Below, one piece after another: positions 21,601-33,600 of a DNA stretch of 64,000 nt. Position 1 is the first letter of the stretch, and each line of letters opens with the position of its first letter. The position numbers and the translations under genes are program-made. Location: assembly GCA_911728455.2 (NCBI GenBank), contig OU452231.1:5858963-5922962 (forward strand), read 5' to 3'. A model generated the notes under the pieces. It had not been told where the DNA came from. It worked only from the letters and a program-made list of their open reading frames with translations, and did no database searches. Source of the DNA: Marthasterias glacialis. Lineage: Eukaryota > Echinodermata > Asteroidea > Forcipulatida > Asteriidae.

Positions 21601-24600
21601 AAAACTGGAATTTACCTGTCTGAAAATCTGTGGTCCGTCTGTCTGAATAAAATCTTGAGTTTCAAGTGTTCTCATTAGAGACTGATTTACCAACGGCTGT
21701 AAATTACAAATAAGGAAGAACAATCAGTTAACAAAGGAATGTAGAGGAATGAAGGAAAAAGGCAGACAGACCAATCCATTTTGGGGACATTTGCATAATA
21801 TGTCAAGTACCAGTGTTTTCTACCATTACCGGGATGCGATGGCAGTGTCGTAGTTAAGCACCCGAGTGTGGGTTGGGATCCCGGTCATGGCAATAGGCCT
21901 TATTTTTTACAGCAAGAGGGCGCAATACTAATTCCATTTTGAAAGCACCAAAATATTTCGAAACTTTAAAAAATTCAAAATTGTCCAAGCAAACATCTTA
22001 CACTGAGTAAAACTGTCAATTAAAAAACCCTCAAAAGTTGCACATTATCTGCTTTATCAAAAAGTCTAATCTCATCTGATTTACCACACTATTTCTATGG
22101 TTTGACCCCGACTCCATCCCCAAAGGGCGCCCTCTTGCAGTCAAAAATAAGGCCTCTTGAGTCCTTGAGCAAGACACTTAACCATAATTGCTTGGTCCTT
22201 CAGATGGGACATAAAGCTGTAAAGTCCCAAGTGGTGTGTAATGAATGTAATGTGTGTAAAGCACTGTATACTCAGTACTTTTCTGAGTCCTGTGAAAAAA
22301 AATCACAGGCATTTTCTTCGGATGGGATTCGAACCCACGACCCCCACCATTCTAGAGCAGATGTCTTACTAACTAGACTACCGAGACTGCCCGGTAGCTA
22401 TGAACCTAGTAAACTAATCGTTAAGAGAAGGGGTTTGCCTCTGTGTTTCTGGCATGGTTGGCAACAGAATGTGTTCAACATGTAAAAACCGTTACGAGGT
22501 GCTATACAAATGGGTCTCATAATTTAAACAGAGATCTGCATACCAATCAAAACAAAATATTGAGTGCTTTGAGACGCCCGTTGGGTGTGATAAAGCACCA
22601 TGTAAGAACTCTGTATTATTATTATTATAAATTGTAAAGTGTACATGTAGTCAGGCCAGCGAGAACACATTTTTGGCAGGGGGTGCTGGGTTGTGTGCAC
22701 AGCAGCTTGTGCCAATCAATGTCACAAAAGGGCAGGTTGGACCTTTTGGTTATAGGAAGATAAACAATTTCCTCCTCTGCCTTGCCCTCTCCACATTTTG
22801 CCTTTGGCCATGTGCTCTTTGTATTGTATCTGATCGGAATTTCGAAAAGTGGGGTAAAATATATAATATAAAAAAATACCCATCTGTAACAGGAAGGATG
22901 GTTTTTCTTGCCTTTCAAAATTATCACAATAAGATCTTACCAACCCAAATATTAATTTTAAAATTCAGCATTTCTGTGGTTTTTATTATAATTTTTTTTT
23001 CAGGGGGCAGGAAAGGGACACATAGACCCACAAAGCTGTTTCTTGTTACGGTTGTAATTTATTTAGGAAACTAGACTTCGTAAACAAACTCAATACTTAC
23101 ACTTAAATCACTGGCTTTCCTAATAAGTACATCTAGATTAGCCTCCAAAGAATTCTGTCAAATAGCAAACCAAATATATTTAAGATTTTTAAAACTCAAC
23201 CATTGTGCCCAAAGTTATTACATGAAAACCTTTCCAGATAAGTATATATGCAAATGAGGCCCCTCATTTTAAATCACGAATTCCCTACTTCCCCTCAATC
23301 CCCTTTGTGTTCCTCAAACTAAATTTAATCAACACGTCTCCTTCAATCTTTAGTCACATGTATCTTATTGTCTTGGGTCTTGGTAACCCCTGCTGGAAAG
23401 TGTAATGGAGTGTCGTGGCCGAGTGGTCAAGCACACTGGACTCAAGCTCTGGTGTTTCTGATCAGCAGAGTGTGGATTCAAGTTCTGGTGTTGACACTCG
23501 TGTCCTTAAGCAAGACACTTAACCATTATTGCTTCGTCCTTCGGATGGGACGTAAAGCCATAGGTCCCGTGCGTTGTGTAATGCATGTAAAAAGAACCCA
23601 GTTACACCTATCGCTAAGAGAAGCGGTCTGCCCCGGTGTTTCTGGCAGTGGCTGCTGAATGCGCCGCAGCACCTTGTAAACCCTTATAAGGTGCTAAATG
23701 AATGGGTCTCATAATTCAAAAACCTGTCTTAAAAAATAACAATAAGTGCCCTGAGTACCTTAATGGTAGATACGTGCACATTATAAGACTCCGGTATTAT
23801 CATCATTATTATTATAAACTAAGTCAATACAAACACGCACATTTGCTGTACACACAAGGTTTTCTCTGCCTAAGAGCTGGCATACATTATTTTACCAAAA
23901 ATCACTTGTTTCGTCATTCAAAGGCATTTCTTATGACAGAGCTGGAGACTCTGCAACATCTTACTATTTGGTGCGTACACTGAATTTTCAACAACAAAAA
24001 CTTGCTGAATGCATTTCCTATGGACTTCTGGTAATCACTGAATCCAGTTTGCGTGAAGTGGGCGTAGGGTGAGCCATCACAGTGGAACTACGTCACACTT
24101 ACGAACAGCATAGAGGAGTTTGAGAAATGCTAATTCCCAGGTGAGGACTCCCTGGCAGGAGAAGTGACATTGAAATTGTCATAAAAGCGTCTTACCACAT
24201 AAGATTGCATTGGATCCACATTTTCCCGTTGAGTGCTACGTAGTGTGAAAGCATGCTCTTTCAACCTGGTCTGTGTCTAAAAAACAAACATAAAATTCAA
24301 AAGTTCACTAAAAAAAAAACAAGTGCATGTAAGACAGCAACACTGTGGTATCAAGTCTGAAACTCTCTGAGCCACCATCTTCAAAACTTCTATTTTGTAT
24401 TTATTTATTTGTGTTCTTTCTTTCTATGTTCTGCTTTTCTGGTTAGCAGCTAGCCCAGATTGATTTTTTTTACCCTGTACATGTGGTTTAACATTTCCCC
24501 TATTCGGAATCTTTCAGTGTTCGTTTACTTTTCTATTCTTATTTCAACAACGTTTTGATTGTAATTTTTTATTTCTATATGAATGTTTTGATGTTGCTGG

Positions 24601-27600
24601 GTGCCCTTGGAAAACTGTGTTTCACGGACAGTTTTCCTCTGAATAAATGAGAAATAAATAAATAAACTAAAAAAAAAGTGATGGGGGGAGCCCAAATCTA
24701 AGGAAATCTATATTTTCATTTAAAACTACTGAGTATTTAAAAAAAACATCTAAATACATTGAAGGCTGGTATAAAAGATAGGGTGTGTTTTGAAAGAGTT
24801 TATTCAAAGTGTCAACAAGTTTTCGGGAATCTTACCTGAGCCCAATTTTATGGTGTTGTTTACTATTGAATTCTGAGCTTATGGCCCGTAGATTCACATG
24901 CGTAACAGTGCACCGTAGGCGCAGAATTCTGCAGAACTTGAGCGCAGAAATCAAGCTCCGTTCTCAAGCTACAGATTCCCTTTCTTCCAAGATTTTGCAG
25001 ATCTTGTAATGGCAAAATCTTTTTGAAAAATGGATCTCTTTTGAAAGAAACTTACGGCAGCTGGTACCGGTTCTACTGCGTAATTCTCCAGCTGTGTTGC
25101 CAGGGACGTCAGATCAATCTTTGTAATCCCTTTCCTGATCTGTAGGAATGAGAAATTAGGATTATTTGCGAACAGATTCTGATCAACAATTTTCAAATTT
25201 AAGGTTTTGTATATTAGATAAATTTGTGCACCTTGTCATCTTTTGTGCGATACCATCTTGGTTCCTATTTCATTTCTCCTACAGGTAGAAAAAAAATACA
25301 CTGCTAGGATCATCTAGCATGAGAAACGAGGACATCGGGACTAATCCCCCAACCACCCCACCCCCCCCCCCCAAAAAAAAAATGAAGATGGAGCTTCCTG
25401 AACTATAAAGATATTACACAAAAAGTAAATCCATACATTTTTGCAAGGTCAACACCAACTTTCTTCTCTTTGCAACCTCTACCCCTTCTCACAAAACAAC
25501 TTGCGCTCAATTAAAATCTTCAGAAGAAAAAGCCACACAAAAATCCTGACAAATGACATGCCTGATGTACAATCACTGATTGAAAAATATTTGATTCTCG
25601 GATAAAAATATTGACTTACTTCTTGAAGATACTGTGTATAATTGACATCGCCAATGCCCGACTCCATAAAATCAGTCAGGGAAGTCTTTGTCGTCGGTGA
25701 AAGGATTTCAACCCCGGAAAGATCCACTTGGATTGTCTCGAGGTAAGTTGGGATGTCTGGATAGAGCTGATTACAGAGGAAAAAAGGACAATGGATCATG
25801 ACTCTCAAGAGTTTAAAACCCAGAACATAGCAGGTTAGCAACCATAAGTATCTTGTACCAAAATATCCACAGCAGCCGTAGAGGGCAGCAACATTTGACC
25901 TTGTACTTCTATTCAAACAAAAGGTCAACATGAAGACCCTGTCCTGAAATAAAATTCTCCAATGTTTACCACTGTAACATGGTGTCTACATTTTTTTACA
26001 ACAAAACCCCTTTTTTATACACTTTTTTCTGTAAAAAATCTACAAAAAAAATATATATCCAAACAGATTATTACTCAGTGATGATTTTCTGTGAGCGAAG
26101 AATTTTGTTTTAACTAGAACGGAATTGAAACCTGCGACCTCCGGATTAACATGCCAGGGCTCTACCAACTGAGCAAACCAGCCCTAATGTTGGCGGTCTC
26201 TCTATTTTGTCAGTATCTTTGTTTGAGGGTGCCAGTCAGAAGTGATGGAGAGTAATTAGGCCTGCCCCTTCTTACAGGGTTCTCAAGAGGGAAAACCAAA
26301 TCCCACATTGGGAACAATTTAAAAAAAAAAAATTGGGGGTTACCTTTCTGTAATCCAATGCAGCTGAAATATTGAAGAGGTAGTCAAGTTTCACAGCTCT
26401 GTAAAGGCCAGCATGGGAATCGCAGGCACTGAAAAATAAAGCAAAATAATGTCAGTTAAACCCTCCTACTCTTGGTCATATTTTCCAGTGAGTTGACTGA
26501 CCATTTGAAACCAATCAACTGCATGGGGTGTGTATGGTGGCACAACTGTGCACAGAACTAGTGTTATAGACCTTTATCATGGAGCGGCCATCTTGATTTT
26601 CTCCCATTCAAACCAATGTAACCAAACCGAGGCTGGAGGGGTAAATAGTCTGGTTCCCTTTTGTACAATGAAAATTAGCATCTGTTATTGGATATAGGGA
26701 ACATGACCAAGATGGTGGCAGCGTGATAAAGGTCTATTGTGTGGATGCATTCACCACATATCACACTGCATGCTGGCATAGTTTATCTGTCATTCATAAC
26801 CACAGTGGACGATGTTGAAGGGTCAGACAGTAGGAGGGTTGACTGTGTACTGTGTAGATGGATTAACCACATGATATCATTTCACACTGGCATAGTTTAT
26901 CTATCATTCATAACCACAGTGGATGATATTGAATGGTCAGAAAGTAGGAGTGCTAAAAGACACAGCCATAAGTAAGAACATTTGGAAAATTTACACATAC
27001 AAATTATGGCGAGTGTGTATAATGCCAAGTCGCCTAAAATACAAACCCCACTGTATAATAAACAGACACTGACTCCAAAAAATGGCGCAACCGAGATTAT
27101 TGTGATGACGTCAGGTGAATAGGCCTTATTTTTGACTGCAAGAGGGCACCCTTTCGAGGTAGATTGTGGGTCAAACCATAGAAATAGTGTGGTAGACCAG
27201 ATGCAATTAGACTTCTAATAAAGCAGTTAATATACAACTTTTGAGGGGTTTTTTTATCAACAGTTTTACAATGTTATCAGTGTAAGAAATTTGCTTGGGA
27301 AATTTGTATTTTTAATGTTTTAAAATATTTGTGTACATTCAAAATGGAATTAATATTGCGCCCTCTGGCAGTAAAAAAAAATACGGCCTCTCGGGTCAAT
27401 TAACGGTTTCTTTAGGTTGTCCTGATGTGTGACGTACTTGATTATACTCTCCATTGTCACAGGGGGTGAGTCCATTCCAAAGAGAGCTCCACTCAACCAA
27501 TATTTATATTGGGGCTGGATCAGGTAGGGATAATCTACAACCTAGAAAACGTCACAATAAATATTGATTAGATATAGCATTGATATCCAGGATCAATAAG

Positions 27601-30600
27601 ATATGCTGATCATTATCATATAAAATAGTACAGAACAAATCAATTAGGTATAATACTGATATATGTGTTTGAACAATCAATAACCCAGGGCTCTCCCCAG
27701 GATTTTTTCAAAACTGGGGGGCATTCTGGACCCAAATTTTAAAAGTGTGGCCGAGGCACGCTGAATTGGTAGCAGGTCCTTGGAATGTTTTCATTTAATG
27801 TTTATGTTTGGTTTGAAAAGCTCTACTGTGCAATCTGAGGCATTTAAAATGGTTCTGTTAGGATTTTTGTGAATTTGGTATTAAAATCTAAAACAAAAAA
27901 GTTTTTTTTGCCTATTGGCAGTAATTTCTGCGTATCGGCCCGTAATTCGTAAAGCTTGTGCATGGGGTGAACCCTGTAACCTATAAGATATCATAAGTAC
28001 TAAAAAGATCCAGCAACCAGAATCAATCAGATATGGTGATCGTTAACATATAAAATATTACAGAACAATTAAATTAGATATAGAACATTGATATACATGT
28101 ATCTGTTTGAATAATCATTCATAAATACCCCTGACAGTTTGGGCAGTCCTATTGGTCGAAAGGTGGTCACATGACTGTTTAAGACCGGTTTTAAATGGAT
28201 AAGGATATAGCTGGAGCTGTGAACGCACGTTCAGCGCTCATATAGCCACATGCGTGTTGGCGCACTAGCTTTCGTGGGTGCTAATTTATGCATAACGCGG
28301 TCAATACAGCAGTACTCAATATAAAGTCTATCAGTATGCGCGCGTACGCGCAACCGTTGAGCATCGTGTGAAATTTGACCCTTCACAAAATGGAGCCTGA
28401 GGACTTAACAAAAACTAAAAAATAAATTCAAAAAACGGAAAAGTTTCACGGCTTTTCCTACATTATTATGCTTTTTAACAAAAAGGGCTTTATGAATGGG
28501 AATTACAGAGTAGTGACTCGGTCTTAAACGACCGTTTAATACCTTGCAGGGTCGAGGCTGTGTTATAAAGGAACTTGCCTTCAGTTCGGTCCTTTATCAC
28601 GGGGCCATGACCCTGCCGGTTTTAAACGGCCATTTAAGACCTTGATTACCACTCTTTTAATTCCCTTCATAAAGTATCCAGGATCAATAATTATATGGAT
28701 TTTTTTGCACTGGGGATAAAGAATATTAGTTGTAATTTTTACCCATACACCGATGTGTGTTAAGCACTGTTTACTCAGTACTTTCCCGAGTCCTGTGAAA
28801 AAATATTCACAGGCACTTTCCTCGGATGGGATTCGAACCCACGACCCCCACCATTCTAGAGCAGATGTCTTACCAACCAGACTACTCCGGGCAGTCTTAG
28901 TAATCTAGTTGGCAAGACATCTGCTCTAAAATCGCGGGGGTTGTGGGTTCGAATCCCACCCAAGGAAAATGCCTGTGAATATTTTTTCAGTACACAGTGC
29001 TTAACACACTTCGGTATACGCGTAAAAAATTACAACTAATCCATTATGGTTCTGATACACAGCTTGAATGGATATTGATCAAATAAAATTTGTTCAATAA
29101 ATTCAATTTGACGATGGGAAAAAGAAAACTTCATGAAGTACACTCGACAAGTTTAGAGACGAGAATTTCTGAGACGCTTACCTCCTTGAAGATCGCTTTT
29201 GTCTCCAGAGGTTCACAGAAAACTTTTTCCGACACACCGCCCACGAGAAAACACAGTGTAGTGAACAGCATGACAAATGCAGAGAAGATAAACGTAAAAG
29301 CCACACCCCTAGAAAAAGACATGGAAACAAAATCAAACATTACCCACTACACTAATCAAACCAGCGCTCGTTTTATAGTGTTTCACACCACCACAGCTAT
29401 GGCCGCCGCACGCATGCATGACATGACAGTATGGAGGATTCACAGTGCATTTGTGTCAATGCGTGCGTGCCGTGGCCATAGCTGTGGTGGTGTAAATACC
29501 CATGAACGAGCTGTAAATACCCATGAACGAGCTGTAAATACCCATGAACGAGCTGCTCAGATTAGTCCCTAAATGTTTCTGTCAAAATTTAGTTTATTTA
29601 GCATCCTTAAATTGTAAGAATCGTAAGAACGGCCAACCAAAGAAAACATATCTTTTCAAATCACAAGGCATCCAAATTTTACCCATTCACCGATGTGTGT
29701 TTAGCACTACTATATGCTCTGTTCTTTCCCGAGTCCTGTGAAAAAAAAAATCCACAGGCTATTAATAGGGTGGGATTCAAAACCCGCAACTTTTGCCATT
29801 CTAAAGCAGATGTCTTTACCACTAGACCATCGAGCTTGCCCGGTAGCTAGAAGCAGTTTGAATCCTGTTTGTTTGTTTTTTAGCTCGGGTACCACTTCAA
29901 TTGAACTGAATTGAATTGAGATCTGAAATGCTAACTTACGCAAGGAGCAGAGTTCCACCAAAGTTTGAGAAGCATCCTCTCTCGGTGGGTCGGTCCCTGC
30001 CGTCTCGTCCACACTCCCCAAACAAGATGCCGAGGAAGTTACAAACAACGATGATGAGGATGACACAACACAGGGCGATGCCAGCGTAAAACCTACAGAC
30101 AAACAACACATGACAGACAACGATGTGACCTCACAATGTGATGCATACTTATGGCTGCGGCTCTTCACTACGAGTGTTGCTATGGGCATCGTATGCTTCA
30201 ACGCATGTTTACAAGATGATCAAGCCACATCCACAGACAGCCAAAGCCGCCTGACAAAGGCAGATCCTTAAAATACTGTTCACTGAAAGTCTTTCTACAT
30301 GCATTTGTTGGTATTTGGGAGAGTGAATTCATTCCCATCCTCTAGCCTTCTCTATACACACCATAGAACCAGCAGAAAATTTACCAAAATCAGTGGTCAC
30401 TTTTCAGTGAAATGATTTTTACGTTTTGTCACAGATTTGATGAAGGTTCATAAATGTGCTTGTTTTGATTGCTAAACAAAGCCAAGAGAACAAAGATTCT
30501 CATTGAAGCACCAAAATTTTCTTTTTTCCTTTTTGACAGAATATCAGATTCGTCCAGCATGAATTGCAAAACCTCAGCCACGAGACATGGCCGACAAGTG

Positions 30601-33600
30601 GCCCCACGGCTGAAACCTAGCAAGGCTGGAATCTTGGTTCACTCGGACGTACCTCCATTGAGCCGAAAATGCAATGATAAACAATGGTGAAAGCCTCTCG
30701 TAACCCTCTTCTAATAACAAAAGGACTAAGGTCAGGAATCGGGGATTACACAACAACACTCGCATTAAGGGAGAATTTCAGCATTTTTTCCATTACCATC
30801 TGTCCTGTGTGTATGGGTGGAAGGAAGCGTTGCATGGTTGAGTGCATGCCCTGTGCACGCTCCAGAACGGAACGTCCAATCGACCTTCGTTCCGGTTTTC
30901 CAAATTCACACAAAAACACAAAGCTAACGTTATCCGATTTCCAGCAGGGAAAATATATGCATTTATACACGTCATCTGGCGTCAGCTGGTTAAGATTGTA
31001 GCTATTTTTATCCTAGGGTTGTTTGTACCTGTATTTATCATATGTCTTGGCTGATTCTATATGCGAGTAGAATATCTGGACATCAGGGTTGTCTGATTCT
31101 GGGGCTATTATCTCCATGATGCTGTTGATTTTCTGTTGAAAGATATAAAGTAACTTACAGGTAATTTATGAAATCCCTCAGCCTACCTGTTACCCTTCCT
31201 GTGCTTTATCTAAGAACGGCCTGCCCCTCACATCAATCACACCCCTTGGCATGGTGTGGAATGGCCCACCTATCCTGTTGGTAAAGTGATGACGATTTGG
31301 AGCCGGAATTGCATTGTAACGAATGTTCATGTACATGAATGTATACCATTCGTTTTACATTGCACATCCGGCTCCAAAATGTCATCACTTAGCAACAGGA
31401 TTGTTAATGATTCTTTTGTTGACCCATGAGGAGGCAAAGTCAAATTTCAAACGACCATATACAGACAGTCTGTTGCGTGGTAGTGCTTGCTTGAGTAAGG
31501 CTGTGCATGGACAGAGAAACTCTACACACTCTACACTCTACACAATGTTAAAGTGTGGAAGAATAACTCTACACAGTATAAGTGCAGATCAACGCATTGG
31601 TCACCAGACTACAGTCTTTTTTCGCTGATATTTAGCTGGCAATCACAGCTGCGTATCTCTACAACACAGATCATACAGGAAACCAGTTTAGTGGAGTTGT
31701 AGAAATCCTACACACTACTGACGGGGAGAAATTCTGCCACATATCGGGAAGCACAGGGCGCCGTTTGGGGAGTCAATGTCCCTGTGTGTTATACAGTGTA
31801 GGGCGCATTTTGGCCACACAGCGGTTACACGCTTACCATAATTTTACTGCGCAATTTAACTCCCAAAATGGCGAGCGTGGCAAACAGGAGCGCATGTGAT
31901 GGTGGTGCAAGAGGCCAATAGCTAACCCCAAATAATTTATAGTATAAAACTGTACATGTAGGAGTACACTTTGGTCAAACTATTACTTTTAGACTAGTAT
32001 GTAAAATAATTTTGTTTACTTACTGGTGCAAGTACGTCTTCTAATTCCTTGGTTTTATTTCCAACCCCATCTCTCAGCTTTTTAATCTCATTTGTAAATT
32101 CTGCAACAACAATCATGAAGTCAAATTAAATGAAATACAGAATGAAATAACTCGTTATTATCCTAGAATAAGAAATGCCAAATGACGAGGACATTCCATG
32201 CCAACACCAGGCACTTTCTATCCAAACTAAAAACTGGGTTTTATTTGCATTTCAACAGTTTGGTAACCTCACAAACAGTCTCGTGCACTGGACTCAAGTT
32301 CTGGTGGTCAAGTCATCAGGGTGTGGGTTCGAATCCCCGTCATGACACTCGTTTCCTTGAGCAAGATGCTTTACTATAATTGCTTCTCTTCACCCAGGGG
32401 TATAAATGGGTACCTGCGAGGGTAGAGGTTGATATTGTGTTTGAAAAAGCCTCCGGAGCGCCACAGCAGCTCGGGGCTGCATACTCCCCAGGGAGCTGAG
32501 AAAGATTACAGGAATGTTATTGGCCCAATGACCAGGGCACTAATGTAAAGCGCATTGATACGTCGTTGTAAATAGGCTATATAAGAACTATAGTTATTAT
32601 TATTGTATTCAATTCAATTCAATTCATCAACATTTATTTCCATACATATCAAAGTATACAACTTGATTATTTATAAAATAGAGATTATATATATCTGTAT
32701 GGAGGCATGACCCATAAAATCAAACGCTAGTAAGCTGGGATACTTTGTACCAAATAAAAAATAAACATGTTAAAGGTGGAAAGTAATTATATTATTATAA
32801 TTATAATAACACAATTCATATTGACAACAGGTACAACAATTCCAAGGAAATTTTCTAAAAGTATCCCCAGCGCTACAGTACACCAAATAAAAAAGTCTGA
32901 ATTTAAATAAACGTCTGAAATTTCTCATCCAAGTGTTAAGCTAAGGTAAGCGGTGAACCAGTCTCATGCCAATTAAAAGGCATGGCATTTTGGGCTGGTG
33001 ACCTGTCGCTGCTAAGTGAGTTTCCTACACTTCGAATCTCTGTGAAACTGGCGTCTTGTTCGCTATTCACGTACCTTTGACAGGAGTTTTGCTTTTATTC
33101 GTTACCCTCTCAGGGATTTGGTCAAACTCTTGTTTACCACGCATGGCTAGGTCTGTGATGTTGATATTCAGGGCTTCATTGACTCTGGTCAACTCAGGTT
33201 CGATGTCAATCTGAGAAAACATACCAGAAAAAAACAACAACTTAGAGACCTTAAAAACTGAAAAAGGTAAACAGCTATATAAACCCTTGTAAAAGATGTC
33301 AACACTAAGAGACTTTCTAGCAGCCATCTTCTTAGTCTCCCATTTAACTCAATGTAACCAAACCGAGGCTAGAAGGAAAAAAAATAGTCTGGTCCCAATC
33401 TGTTCAATGGGAATCAGTATTGAGTATTAATTTTGCACACAGGGGGACATGACCCACAAGGTGGCGCATGGTATAGGTTTAAATTGCAACCACAATTCAG
33501 CAGGGAAAGTTGCTGTGTAACAAGCAGCATGGTTGGAACTATGGAGGAGCCAACTTCCTTAATCTATGGTTGGAATCACTTTGACCATAGTCTTTTCGTT

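Larger units (their letters stand above)
21840..22635 (+). mobile_element. SINE-C copy split by two later insertions
   Basis: The tRNA-like head is at 21843-21892 (GTGTCGTAGTTAAGCACCC, then GGGATCCCGGTCATGG). The body resumes at about 22160 (CCTTGAGCAAGACACTTAACC) and the tail after 22410 (GTTAAGAGAAGGGGTTTGCC to TATTATTATTATTATA). A MITE fills 21893-22160 and a SINE-B fills about 22250-22410. Confidence 0.78.

Noticed and set aside
22102-22485. 127-residue protein
   Set aside because: The frame runs through a MITE end, SINE-C and inverse SINE-B; the SDGIRTHDP peptide is the usual translation of a SINE B-box.
28735-29045. CRISPR array or paired tRNA genes
   Set aside because: Only two opposed units exist, with SINE tails, in a eukaryotic intron.
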